A stretch of 64,000 nucleotides of DNA from Mixophyes australis (GCA_036250195.1 JAVHZZ010000005.1:127762098-127826097), one strand, 5' to 3'. Positions 10,491 through 21,641 are shown, counted from the stretch's first letter. The notes: a model not told the origin generated them from the letters alone. Program-made: numbers and translations.

Positions 10491-11413
10491 TACACGATAT
10501 GGAAATTTTGAATTGATAAGGAGACGGTTGAGACGCTTTCTGAAGCAGTTACAGAACAGGTAACTTTTACAGCATTCACTGTTGTTGCGATCTTCGAAGT
10601 TTGAATATACAATTAGAAATGGATTATAATGGAAAATAAGATTATAAAAAATTAAAGACCGAAACACTAGTAAATAAACAGAATGAAGAATAGGATTTGG
10701 TACAAAGTTGATTGTTGAAATTCCCTTTATTTCTCTTTTTAGTGAACTTTGTTCAAATGACATTACTAAGCCTACCATGTTTCCCCGAAAATAAGACAGG
10801 GTCTTATATTAATTTTTGCCCCAAAAGAAGCATTAGGGCTTATTTTCAGGGGATGTCTTATTATTCTCTGGCAACTGCAGGTACACATATAGACTACTGC
10901 TGATGTCCCCCTCCTCTGTCACATATAGACTAGGGGTGTGCACTGGCCACTTTTAGTGTTTTGGGTTTTGGGTTCTGATTAGCTTAAGGTTTTGGGTTCT
11001 GATTTGTTTTACCAAAACACCCGACGAAAGGTTTTGGTTCTGATTTAGGGTTTTGGGTTCTGATTTATTTTTAAAAAAGCATAAAAAGTGCTAAAATCCA
11101 GTTATTTTATTTTTTTCACTCCTACGCTATTATTAACCTCAATAACATTCAATAACAATCATTTCCACTAATTTCCAGTCTATTCAGAACACCTCACACC
11201 TCACAATATTGTTTTTAGTCCAAATTGTTGCACCGAGATAGTTGGATGTCTAAGCTAAGCGACACAAGTGGGCGGCACAAACACGTGGCCCATCGTAGGT
11301 GGCTGTGTAGGCTTGAATGGCCTTTTTCTGCTCCTCCATCCTCTGCAGCATATAGAGGGTGTAGTTCTAGCGCGTCAATACCTCTTGTTTTCGATGATGA
11401 CAGGGCATTTTCA

Positions 11414-12877
11414 TTATTTTTGGATTTGGCAGCAACAGTGAACGTATTTTAATATCTGATACGCAGCTATCTGGGCTGCGTAGTGAAGTGGCCCGGGTAC
11501 CCAATTTGGTACCGGGGCCACAAAACTTCCTTCAACTAGTCTAAATTTCACTGCACAGCTGGCGGACACCGGACGCACGTCTAACACCAACATAGCAGTT
11601 ACAGCCGCAGTTATCCGCTTTGCAATAGGGTGACTACTGTCGTACTTTGTGCTCATGGCAAACGACTGTTGGACGGTCAAATGTTTGGTGAAAGACGTAG
11701 CATTTTTACGACTTCCCCTCTGGGAAGATGACCGACTACCAGCAGCAACAGCAGCAGCGGCAGTAGTAAGCGTACCGCTGCAGGATTCCTCGGATGAATC
11801 CCGGATTGAAGAGGACTCAGTCTGGCTGGTGACGTGGCCTGCAGGACTAAATCTGATTGAGATCGTGGAGGAAGTTGACGAGGATGGTGTTGGTGGTGTG
11901 TATCCATCAGGACCAAGGGATTTAGGTGTCCCTGGACTGATGACGGTCCTAGCCCCAGTTCCTGAACTAATCACTGAACTATGAAGGTTATTCAGGTGAC
12001 GTATAAGGGAGGATGTCCCTGGGTGGCCAAGATCCTTACCCCTGCTTATTTGAGCTTTACATAAGCTACATATGGCCATACATTTGTTATCCGGATTGGG
12101 ATAAATATAACTCCAGACCAAAGAGGTGCATTTCTTGGTCTTCTAACCAGGCATGACGATGGGCTTTTTCATCCCATGGACATCAACTTTTTCCCCCCCC
12201 TGGTGCCTCATTTAAAAAAACCACATCAGCATCCTCCTCGTCAAGTTCCTCCTCAGCGCCAGCTACATCAATAGCCTCCTCCCGGTGTACAACATTGACA
12301 CCTTGATTATCCAAATCTGGATCTACACTGTGGGTGATCCTTCCAGCATATGCAGAGGGTGTGCTGAAAATGGTGGATGGAGTCACTTCTTCCCGTACAG
12401 TGATGGGAAGGTCAGGCTTTGCAACCACCAACACCCTTGGACTCGCCTTGGGGATTTGTGATGTCATCTATTTAGAAGGCAGAGTTGTTTGCTGTGTTGT
12501 TGCTGACAGCATAACTCTTTTAAATTTTTTTTGGGGGGGGGAGGAGGAGGGCTTAGATCCTTGGGTGAAGCTGAACCACTAGTCCTGAACACGGGCCAGG
12601 GCCTAAGCCGTTGCTTGCCACTCCGTGTCGTAAATGGCATATTGGCAAGTTTACAATTCTCCTCAGATGTTTTCAATTTTCTTTTTTTGCTAATTTTAGT
12701 GAACTTTGGGTTTTTGGATTTTACATGCCCTCTACTAGGAGATTGGGCATCGCCCTTGCCAGACGACGTTGATGGCATTTCCTCGTCTATGTCATGACTA
12801 GTGGCAGCAGCTTCAGCATTAGGAGGAAGTGGGTCTTGAGCTTTCCCTACTTTATCGTCCAAATTTTTGTACTCCAT
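11414..12877 (-). pseudogene. hAT-A transposase, truncated N-terminal and BED-finger part
   Basis: The start at 12877 gives MEYKNLDDKVGKAQDPL, matching the start of copy 2 at 49883. The serine/lysine-rich region with MPFTTRSGKQRLRPWPVF, the VVAKPDLPITVREE block and a BED-type finger (CSLCK, then HLNNLH) follow in different frames, so at least two frameshifts separate 12877 from 11414. After TAAVTAMLVLDVRPVSA the coding region is cut and joined to 3' non-coding sequence, so the RNase H-like core and dimerisation region are absent. The copy cannot make transposase. Confidence 0.85.
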
Positions 12878-12975
12878 TATATGCAGCACAATAGAGCGTA
12901 CCCCTAAACCACACACACTCGGCAAAGCCTTTACAAATTATCTGCGGCACAGGAGAGTACCACTGGACTGGAGTT

Positions 12976-13170
12976 ATACAGCAGTACCTATTTTTTGGTA
13001 CAGCAGCAACAGTGAACGTAGTTTGACGTTTAAATAGCAGTACCTAGTATTCTTTGGTACAGCAGCAACAGTGAACATAGTTTGACTTTTAAATAGCAGT
13101 ACCTAGTATTTTTTGGTACAGCAGCAACAGTGAACGGAGTTTGACTTTTAAATAGCAGTACCTAGTATTT
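12976..13170. repeat. Three tandem units of about 60 bp in the hAT-A leader
   Basis: The unit contains GGTACAGCAGCAACAGTGAAC followed by TTTAAATAGCAGTACCTAG and T-rich sequence. It occurs three times in a row, upstream of the transposase start in element sense. Other hAT-A copies have different repeats at the equivalent place. Confidence 0.75.
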
Positions 13171-14049
13171 TTTAACTAATTTTTTTATATTTTTTTTCAA
13201 TTATTTTTGGATAATTTTTTTATATTTTTTTTTAATTATTTTTTTATAAGTTTTTTATAATTTTTTTTAATTTTTTTAGAACTTTTGGATAATTTGGAAA
13301 TAACAATGCCCTTAGCAGAACAGAGCACAGGACACAGGCAGCACCACTGGACTCAGCAGGACAGAGCACAGGACACAGCACAAAGCAACACTAAACTGAA
13401 AAGCAGGACAGGAGCTCCCTAACTACAACCTCCCTCATGAGTGATCGCAGCCAGAATAAAGATGGCGGCGGCGAGCGGTGAATTTATGACATCCGAGTCT
13501 CGCGAGATCCGACGCGAGACTTGTATGTCATAGCCTCGGTTTGGCTTCATTTGCCGCCCGGAAGTTCCCGAACAGTGCTCGGATCCCGTCGGATTCGCAC
13601 TGTTCGGGTGGGCTCGGATTACCGAAATCCGAGCCCGCTCATCTCTAATATAGATTGCTGCTCACTGATCTCCATGCTCCCCCCTTCCTCACAGAGCCCC
13701 CCCCCCCTCTTCCCCCTGTTACCACAGGCAGGGCTCCTCCACAGTGTTATGCTGTGTAATTAGACCTGCAGGACCTTTGGTGCAATGATAGTCAATGACA
13801 AAGGTCCTTGAACAGGCAGGGAATGTTGTTTTTCTGTAGTTTTGCCATGATTTGCGCAAAATTGCGGCAAAATACAGAAAAATGTCTGCAGCCCCCCACG
13901 GCCCCTCTACTCTCCTCAACTGTGTCTGCATCCAGAATGCAGACACAGTTAAACCCCCCCCCTTCACTGTGCAGGCTTGGCCACACCCCCAAGGCTGACG
14001 AACTAGGGCTTATTTTCAGGGTAGGTCTTTTTTTCGAGGAAACACGGTA

Positions 14050-15112
14050 ATAACAATGAATATCTCCCACATTGTCACTCATTGACATGACTGCAGTGCA
14101 TTATGTTATTATTGTTCTGTTCTATTTGTTCCTGCAATTATACAGCATTAATAGAAATATTTATAATGCATATTGTTAACATAAATTGTGTATTGGCAAA
14201 GTCACTAAATCTGATATTGTGGAAAATCGTATAACATCAAACATTGACCATCTTGTGCAAGTTGAACATATGCACTGAATAAAAAAATATTTATGATTCA
14301 ATGTCAGTATACCAAGTGGAAACGAATGATGGGTTGGAGAAGTATGAAAAAAAAAAAATTGGCCATTGGAAATGGAATCACCCTAATGTCCACCATGGGT
14401 GCATGATGTGCAATGCATATGGACCCATAAGTCAAGGGAGCTCCACACCAGCCCCTTTATGTATATTCTAACCATGCACCTAAATTTGTACTGGTATGAA
14501 GAGAGGTGCCTGAACCCTTTGCAGGCCAGCTTTGCCTTATCATGATGAGCTCTGGCCTACGGGAGGTCAGGCCTTTCATTGGGGTTGTTGCAGGTGGCCA
14601 GAGCTAAAACTAAAAATGTTAGCGCCTCAAGCGAGAAGGAAACTGTAACCTCCTTTCCCCCAATTTTAACCAAGTGAACCTAAAATATTCATAAACTGCA
14701 CCCCCTTCAGCGTTGCATCCTCAGCGGTCACCCCTCTCGCACAGCCCTAGTTATGGCCCTGCTGGTAAGGGACCAGCAACTGTAATAAATGACTTGCTAC
14801 TAACAGCAGGGATCAGCCTCCTGTCCTGGATTAACTTCCTGTCTGTCAGCCTAGGGCTAAAATATGTAAAATAAAAAACATATAAAACCATCAGAGTGAA
14901 AAGTAACACTTGGTATAGGCCCATATCATATTCAGAGGCAAAGTCTGTTCAATGTGTCAGCATGTGAGTTCTTAATTGTTTATTCCAAGAGATCTTGAAT
15001 CTTCAAATATGGTTGGACATTCTGACATGCAAACCAAGCTAATTTAAGTTATGTCAGAAGAGTTTACCTGCAGTAAGCTGTATGTGTGCTCTTTACTTAC
15101 AGCTTCTGAATG
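14050..15112. other. No gene; one possible MITE end
   Basis: CCCTAGTTATGGCCCTG near 14745 resembles the end of a hAT-type MITE (complement CAGGGCCATAACTAGGG), and GGCCAGAGCTAAAACTA near 14594 may be its diverged partner. No target duplication was found. The rest is AT-rich. Confidence 0.3.
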
Positions 15113-15186
15113 CTCTAGACCAGGGGTTGGCAACCTTTTTCTATCGGAGTGCCGGCTAAAATCTAGTCGAGCCCAGGTGTGTCAGT

Positions 15187-15217
<31 letters not shown>

Positions 15218-15556
15218 TAGAGATGGGCGGGTCCGGTTCTCCGAGAACCGAACCCACCCGAACTTTGGGTATCCGAGTACCGAGCTGAGCAGCTCGGTAC
15301 TCTCCCGCCCATTCCGAATCCAAATCGAGGCCGAACGTCATTGTGACGTCGTCGGATCTCGGGACTCGGTTCTCGCGATACTTCAACTTTATAAATACAC
15401 GCCTCCACAGCAATCCATCGCCATTTGACAGAGGGAGAGAGCAGGGTGTAGTCATAGGCTAATTAGAGCAGATACAGAGAATACAATATTGTTCTTGCAA
15501 TTGCTCTAACCAAAATCGCTAGTGCAGAGAGGAGGATAGAGGTTTATTATTTTTTC

Positions 15557-17376
15557 TTCATATTTGGCACACCCCAGCGCTTTTGGGGTGTCCCCCATAA
15601 TTGTGCATTAATATTTCTGGCTGTCAAAAGTCATATCTGTCAGCAGTATCTACTAAATAATTTGTAGCACTCCTCAGTGCTTTTGGGGTGTCCTCCCTAA
15701 TTGTGCATTAATATTTCTGGCTGTCAAAAGTCATATCTGTCAGCAGTATCTACTAAATAATTTTTAGCACTCCTCAGTGTTTTTGGGGTGTCCTCCCTAA
15801 TTGTGCATTAATATTTCTGGCTGTCAAAAGTCATATCTGTCAGCAGTATCTACTAAATAATTTTTAGCACTCCTCAGTGTTTTTGGGGTGTCCTCCCTAA
15901 TTGTGCATTAATATTTCTGGCTGTCAAAAGTCATATCTGTCAGCAGTATCTACTAAATAATTTTTAGCACTCCTCAGTGTTTTTGGGGTGTCCTCCCTAA
16001 TTGTGCATTAATATTTCTGGCTGTCAAAAGTCATATCTGTCAGCAGTATCTACTAAATAATTTTTAGCACTCCTCAGTGTTTTTGGGGTGTCCTCCCTAA
16101 TTGTGCATTAATATTTCTGGCTGTCAAAAGTCATATCTGTCAGCAGTATCTACTAAATAATTTTTAGCACTCCTCAGTGTTTTTGGGGTGTCCTCCCTAA
16201 TTGTGCATTAATATTTCTGGCTGTCAAAAGTCATATCTGTCAGCAGTATCTACTAAATAATTTTTAGCACTCCTCAGTGTTTTTGGGGTGTCCTCCCTAA
16301 TTGTGCATTAATATTTCTGGCTGTCAAAAGTCATATCTGTCAGCAGTATCTACTAAATAATTTTTAGCACTCCTCAGTGTTTTTGGGGTGTCCTCCCTAA
16401 TTGTGCATTAATATTTCTGGCTGTCAAAAGTCATATCTGTCAGCAGTATCTACTAAATAATTTTTAGCACTCCTCAGTGTTTTTGGGGTGTCCTCCCTAA
16501 TTGTGCATTAATATTTCTGGCTGTCAAAAGTCATATCTGTCAGCAGTATCTACTAAATAATTTTTAGCACTCCTCAGTGTTTTTGGGGTGTCCTCCCTAA
16601 TTGTGCATTAATATTTCTGGCTGTCAAAAGTCATATCTGTCAGCAGTATCTACTAAATAATTTTTAGCACTCCTCAGTGTTTTTGGGGTGTCCTCCCTAA
16701 TTGTGCATTAATATTTCTGGCTGTCAAAAGTCATATCTGTCAGCAGTATCTACTAAATAATTTTTGCACTCCTCAGTGTTTTTGGGGTGTCCTCCCTAAT
16801 TGTGCATTAATATTTCTGGCTGTCAAAAGTCATATCTGTCAGCAGTATCTACTAAATAATTTTTAGCACTCCTCAGTGTTTTTGGGGTGTCCTCCCTAAT
16901 TGTGCATTAATATTTCTGGCTGTCAAAAGTCATATCTGTCAGCAGTATCTACTAAATAATTTTTAGCACTCCTCAGTGTTTTTGGGGTGTCCTCCCTAAT
17001 TGTGCATTAATATTTCTGGCTGTCAAAAGTCATATCTGTCAGCAGTATCTACTAAATAATTTTTAGCACTCCTCAGTGTTTTTGGGGTGTCCTCCCTAAT
17101 TGTGCATTAATATTTCTGGCTGTCAAAAGTCATATCTGTCAGCAGTATCTACTAAATAATTTTTAGCACTCCTCAGTGTTTTTGGGGTGTCCTCCCTAAT
17201 TGTGCATTAATATTTCTGGCTGTCAAAAGTCATATCTGTCAGCAGTATCTACTAAATAATTTTTAGCACTCCTCAGTGTTTTTGGGGTGTCCTCCCTAAT
17301 TGTGCATTAATATTTCTGGCTGTCAAAAGTCATATCTGTCAGCAGTATCTACTAAATAATTTTTAGCACTCCCCAG
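15557..17376 (+). repeat. Tandem array, 18 units of 100 bp
   Basis: TTTTGGGGTGTCC recurs every 100 bases from 15581 to about 17280, with a single 1-base-short unit near 16765. Units read TTTTTAGCACTCCTCAGTG, the TTTTGGGG block, CTAATTGTGCATTAATATTT, then CTGTCAAAAGTCATATCTG and CAGCAGTATCTACTAAATAA. The first two units carry a few variants and the rest are essentially identical, which implies recent amplification. The array ends about 15 bases before the ATG at 17392, in the leader of the hAT-B derivative. Confidence 0.95.
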
Positions 17377-17391
17377 TGGTTTGCGCTCAGA

Positions 17392-18051
17392 ATGGATTCA
17401 AAGCAGTCCACATATGATCTGAATGAGCAACCAGGTTCTGTCACCAGTCCTGATGTTAGTGTTCCCAGTACGTCATCTGGCCAAGGCGATGTCAAACAAC
17501 AGAGTGTTTTCAAATTAGTGCAAAAAACAAAAACCAAAAAATTTTTTACTGTATTGAAGCGAAAAAGAAGTGTAACTGAGCAAAAGTTAAGTGACGATAA
17601 AAAAAAATTTGCAAGCATGCCATTCTACACACGCAGTGGCAAAGAGAGAATGAGGCCTTCACCTTTGGCTATTAGTGGCAGATCCCAAAAAGTTACCCAG
17701 CCTACAATTGGTGCACAACTACTGTTACGCGTCAAAGCCGAGCTGCAAGATAACAGTGAGGCATTACAGGAGAATATTTGCTCTGATTCACAAATGACAA
17801 CAATCCCTGTGGAGAGTCCATCCAACAGTGGGATGTCTAATCGTGAGCATTCTGCTGATGTGTGCCTTAATAGCCCGAGTGTAGCCGGTGATACCCAAAT
17901 TGAGGATGCCACTTTGGAATTAGAAGAGGATGAGGGGGAGATTTGTGTAGGCGACGAGGGCGCTAATGATGATGTTGATGATTATGATGCAGACAGATAC
18001 CAAATTGCCTTTCTCAATTTCTATTTATATTCTAGATTATATAACGGCTGA
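17392..18051 (+). CDS. N-terminal-only hAT-B transposase-like protein (219 aa)
   Basis: The intact frame starts MDSKQSTYDLNEQ and matches the N-terminus of the hAT-B copy whose start is at 46779 (MDSQQYTEDQEHQ). It contains a lysine-rich basic stretch (residues about 45-75), MPFYTRSGKERMRPSP, then an acidic C-terminal region containing SPSVAGDTQIEDATLE. The last 20 residues are read from the first unit of a downstream tandem repeat, where the stop lies. There is no BED finger, DDE core or dimerisation domain. If expressed it would be a nuclear-type basic/acidic protein; a regulatory role is only inference. Confidence 0.6.
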   Translation: MDSKQSTYDLNEQPGSVTSPDVSVPSTSSGQGDVKQQSVFKLVQKTKTKKFFTVLKRKRSVTEQKLSDDKKKFASMPFYTRSGKERMRPSPLAISGRSQKVTQPTIGAQLLLRVKAELQDNSEALQENICSDSQMTTIPVESPSNSGMSNREHSADVCLNSPSVAGDTQIEDATLELEEDEGEICVGDEGANDDVDDYDADRYQIAFLNFYLYSRLYNG

Positions 18052-18340
18052 ATAGTTTTCTATTTTACTCCTAGTGGAGAGAGGATCTGATGCAGACAGA
18101 TACCAACTGCCTTTGTCCATTTCAATTTATATTGTACAGTATATAACGGCTGAATTTATTAGTATTTTATACAAGTGGAGGGGGGCCTAGAGAGACAGAA
18201 ACCAAACTGGCTTTCTCCATGTCAATTAATATTGTACAGTCTATAATGGCTGAATTTTTTGTTTTTTTAAAAAAGTGGAGGGGGCCTATAGAGACAGAAA
18301 GCAAACTGTCTTTTTCCATTTCTTTACATATTTAACTATA
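17988..18340 (+). repeat. Three to four diverged units of about 100 bp in the hAT-B 3' region
   Basis: GACAGATACCAA/GACAGAAACCAA, CTTTCTCCATTTC-like and TATAACGGCTGAAT segments recur at roughly 100-base intervals with substitutions. The array begins inside the end of the 219-codon ORF. Confidence 0.7.
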
Positions 18341-18718
18341 AGTGTAGGGTGTAATATAGATTCAAAGATGATGGCTGCATTGCCAATATGCATAGATGGA
18401 GAGGAAGACAATCTGTTTTGTGTGTAGAATAAATGAAGGCCTACCAACGAAGAATTAAACAGTTTTTTTGGATGATTTATTACCTCAACAATTAGATTAC
18501 TTATCTCTAAAACAGTTGGAGCACTAAATTGGGTTATTTTAGGCACAAAAACATGTATTTTCCAACAAAATAGCAAAACAAAACCAAACAAAACCAAAAC
18601 CAAAACCAAAACACGCAATGGCGGTTTTGCAAAACCAAAACCAAAACCAAAACACGACGGTAATCCAGATCCAAAACCGAATCCAAAACCAAAACACGGG
18701 GGTCAGTGACCATCTCTA

Positions 18719-18768
<50 letters not shown>
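18719..18768. repeat. TA microsatellite
   Basis: Nearly pure TA dinucleotides with one ATATACAT interruption. It continues the microsatellite to the left of 15218, showing that the hAT-B element landed inside a TA repeat. Confidence 0.95.
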
Positions 18769-18770
<2 letters not shown>

Positions 18771-19523
18771 AATAGAGCACGATATCAGATTGGCGCTTTA
18801 CCCAATGTATGGATAAAAATACAATGATAATCAAAAAGTGATAATAAACAGAGGTATAAATAAACATAAAACATAAACAAAACACCTCCACAAGTATGTG
18901 TGGCAGCTAAGTCTCCAATATCGGATGGTTAGACCGAAAAAGGTATCAAAATGATAAGTTATGGAAGGATGGCGCCTTCAGGAGTAAAGACAGATAATTG
19001 TGTATATATAGTCAGTAAGCTCAGAGAGACCAGAGAACATAAAGTCCCGAGAAAAATAGTAATGCAGGTGGATATCAGCATATATCAGCAAATCAGATGA
19101 GACACTGTGCAGATTAATAGTATAGTAGTGTGCGTACCAGAAATAAGTAAAATAACAGCTAATCTGTATATAGGCTCCTCAGTCATCCCAGGTGGTGATT
19201 TCCTTTGCTCGCAGAGACAAGATGCAAATATAGTATGTTCTATTAATGACTGCTGCATCACCGCTCAATAGTGGGAAAGATATAAGAAAGCCATATGGTG
19301 TAGTATTTTTGCAAAAAATGTATTCAGCAGATTAACAATATAGAATGCAAACTCACAATAAAGATAATAAATATAAGCTTATCTGTATAATATACAGGCG
19401 AGATCACTGGTAGTCATATCCCTGGAGGTGGTTAAAGATGTCCCTCTATAGGCTCCATACAAAAGCTCAGGAAAGGGTGATATCTTAATTTGTTATTCCC
19501 AGGGTAGATCAGTGAAACAGGGT
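18769..19523. other. Unclassified sequence, possibly Penelope-like non-coding end
   Basis: No coding frame is recognised. It leads into a MITE insertion and then to the hammerhead-like motif at 19925-19965, so it may be the non-coding end of a Penelope-like retroelement. Wording of the sequence resembles 59800-60500 in general character only. Confidence 0.3.
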
Positions 19524-19531
19524 CTCAGATA

Positions 19532-19905
19532 CAGGGCCGGTGCTAGGGTCCATGGCGCCCTAGGCAAAATCGGCGCCCTCTCCCCCCCCCCGCAAAAATC
19601 GGCGCCCTCCTCCCTCCTCCCCCCTCACCCCGTCTTTTCTTACCTTGTCTCACCACCACCGCCTCTCTGCTCCATCTCCTCCCCTCCACTCACTGACACT
19701 AGTGAGTGGAAGGGAGGAGACGGAGCAGAGAGGCGGCGGTGGTGAGCAATAGCCCCTCCCCCATGCATCTGAGTGCGGCGGCTTTGACAGGTATGGTCAG
19801 CGGTCGCCGCACAGTTTTAAAATTAATTTCCTGTTCTGTGGCGCCCTCCAGAGCCCGGCGCCCTAGGCAAGTGCCTAACCTTGCCTAATGGGAGCGCCGG
19901 GCCTG
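19532..19905. mobile_element. hAT-type MITE with perfect 8-bp target duplication
   Basis: The ends CAGGGCCGGTGCTAGGG and the complement of CAGGCCCGGCGCTCCCA are inverted repeats. CTCAGATA is duplicated at 19524-19531 and 19906-19913. GGCGCCCTAGGCAA occurs near both ends. The length is 374 bp and there is no coding capacity. Confidence 0.9.
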
Positions 19906-19924
19906 CTCAGATAGTACAGTTGTG

Positions 19925-19965
19925 GGCCTCAAAGCGTTTCGTTCAGTTTGAACTTCATCAGGTGG
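19925..19965 (-). ncRNA. Hammerhead-ribozyme-like motif with intact core strands
   Basis: The minus strand reads CUGAUGA (19961-19955), an A, a hairpin with arms GUUCA/UGAAC, then GAAAC (19940-19936) and GC. CUGAUGA and GAAA are the conserved hammerhead core strands and the hairpin stands where stem II belongs. The cleavage triplet is UUU instead of GUC and stem I is weak, so cleavage is doubtful. The order matches the motif at 9348-9392. Confidence 0.45.
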
Positions 19966-20846
19966 AATTAGGTGACATTAAAAACTATACCCTTTATATA
20001 GGGGTGTGTAGCGCCATTTTGCGCTAAAATCGTGGGCAAATGACGTCACTGCGCATGCGCAGTGCGCCGCCGGCCGCCATTTTGTTTTGTAAAAAATAAA
20101 TTTAACAAAAGAGCATGTGAGAAATATCAAAAATAAAATAGAGAGTCACTCAGTGTCATGTCATTTCCTACATAAACATGGCACCAGGTCACCCTCTTAC
20201 AGAAAAATGCATTACTCACACATGCCCCCTTGCTCAGCAGCTTTGCTCACATATGTCCCCTCTGCCCACATGCTTTAATCACACGTGTCTCCCTCTGCCC
20301 ACATGCTTTAATCACACTTGCCCCCCTCTGCCCAGCACCTTTAGTGACACATGCCCTTCTCCATCACCTTTCGTCACAAATGCCCCCTCTCCAGCATACC
20401 TTCTTCTTACCTTATTCTCCACTACACAGCATGGGAAGATATCCAGCAGCCCGCTGAGTACCATGTCACCACTGCAGTGCAGTCACATGACCTGACGTCT
20501 GAAGGTACCTGAGCTGAAGGGGATTTAGCCACTACCGATCCCCCTGCATTCAATAAAAAAATTTTAAAAAAAGTACTTTTAAAATATATATATTTTTTTT
20601 CAAAATTAGGTCTCCAGAGGGGACTCGGGCCACCAAGCAGGCCCAGGCAATTTGTAGCCACCCCCTCCCCTCTCTGCGGCTATATATATATATAATTATT
20701 TCTCATTTTATGAGGCTAATATCATATTAACAGTAAGGGACCAACAAAAAAAAATGTTATGCCGCACAGTAGTGCCCCAGTTCACATCATACCTCATAAT
20801 TGTGCCCCCAATTCATCTTATGCCACATAGTTGTGCCCCCAATTCA

Positions 20847-21260
20847 TACCTTGCCACAGTTGCCCACAGAAACACATAGTATGCCACAGCTGCCCCAGAA
20901 ATACATAGTATTTCACAGTTGCCCCCAGAAACACATAGTATGCCACAGTTGCCCCCAGAAACACATAATATGCCACAGTTGCCCCCAGAAACACATAGTA
21001 TGCCACAGTTGCCCCCAGAATCACATAATATGCCACAATTGCCCTAGAAACACATAGTATGCCACAGTTGCCCCCAAAAACACATAATATGCCACAGTTG
21101 CCCCCAGAAACACATAATATGCCACAGTTGCCCCCAGAAACACATAGTATGCCACAGTTGCCACCAGAAACACATAATATGCCACAGTTGCCCCCAGAAA
21201 CACATAATATGCCACAGTTGCCCCCAGAAACACATAGTATGCCACAGTTGCCCCAATATA
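20847..21260. repeat. Tandem array of about 13 units of 30 bp
   Basis: The unit is ATGCCACAGTTGCCCCCAG plus AAACACATART. Because 30 is a multiple of three, all frames stay open on both strands and produce periodic pseudo-proteins. The array lies inside the hAT-type MITE 15121-21631, and flanking ATGCCACA/GTGCCCC half-units continue it at lower similarity. Confidence 0.95.
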
Positions 21261-21641
21261 TTTTATGCCACAGTAATGTACCCAATATCTTTTATGCCAC
21301 AGTAATGCCCCAAATGACTCTTATGGCCTCAGAATTGCATCAAAAAATTTTTTAGTGAATAAAAAATGATATAATTTTATACTTACCTCTTCCAGGCATG
21401 AAACGTTCCGCAAAGGTGCTTGGGAGGAACTGCGTAGCCGGAAATGAACTGCTGCTCAAGCGCAGCAGTTCAGCTCTTCTCCGGCTGTCATTTTTAATCA
21501 ATGACAGCCGGAGAAGTGCTGAACTGCTGCGCCTGCGTTTGCGCAGCAGTTCAGCTCTTCTCCGGCTGTCATTTAGACTGCGGACGGCGTGCCAGGACTT
21601 AGGGGGCTGCGTGGGGGGTTGCCGACCCCTGCTCTAGACAG

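Larger units (their letters stand above)
10931..13647 (-). mobile_element. hAT-A copy 1, internally deleted
   Basis: In element sense the ends are TAGAGATGAGCGGGCTCGG (complement of the right edge) and TAGGGGTGTGCACTGGCC (complement of the left edge, 10931). The flanking 8-mers ATATAGAC (10923-10930) and ATATAGAT (13648-13655) match at 7 of 8 positions. It keeps the N-terminal half of the transposase, then jumps into the 3' non-coding part. A single unit of the GGTACC-containing 3' repeat remains, unlike the expanded arrays of copy 2. Confidence 0.88.
10775..14047. mobile_element. TA-flanked MITE (CCATGTTTCCCCGAAAATAAG ends type), split by a hAT-A insertion
   Basis: The ends CCATGTTTCCCCGAAAATAA and the complement of CCGTGTTTCCTCGAAAAAAA face inward, flanked by TA at 10773-10774 and 14048-14049. 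This fits a non-autonomous Tc1/mariner element. Without the hAT-A insertion it is only about 550 bp. AGGGCTTATTTTCAGGG occurs near both ends in inverse context. The right half contains a poly-C tract near 13700. Confidence 0.75.
15218..18718 (+). mobile_element. hAT-B non-autonomous derivative
   Basis: Ends TAGAGATGGGCGGGTCCGG and the complement of TAGAGATGGTCACTGACC bound the element, with ATATATAT on both sides (15210-15217 and 18719-18726) inside a TA microsatellite. Contents in order: about 330 bp of leader, an 18-unit 100-bp array, a 219-codon ORF for the transposase N-terminus only, a second short array and an AAAACCAAAAC-rich 3' end. The BED finger and catalytic core are absent. Confidence 0.85.
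15121..21631. mobile_element. hAT-type MITE expanded to 6.5 kb by nested insertions
   Basis: The ends CAGGGGTTGGCAACC and GGTTGCCGACCCCTG are inverted repeats. CTCTAGAC is perfectly duplicated at 15113-15120 and 21632-21639. Inside lie a TG/TA microsatellite, the hAT-B derivative (15218-18718), unclassified sequence, a second MITE (19532-19905) and a 30-bp array. Near the right end CAGCAGTTCAGC and TCTCCGGCTGTCATTT recur in both orientations. No transposase of its own is present. Confidence 0.85.

Noticed and set aside
13521..13763. Frame crossing the right end of hAT-A copy 1
   Set aside because: It spans an element boundary and a poly-C tract; no homology.
19512..19888. Proline/serine-rich frames
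   Set aside because: They lie in the GC-rich MITE 19532-19905 and cross its end.
20847..21260. 30-bp repeats that might be read as a CRISPR array or as several repetitive proteins on both strands
   Set aside because: Units are head to tail without spacers, lie inside a hAT-type MITE in eukaryotic DNA, and the frames are open only because 30 is a multiple of three.
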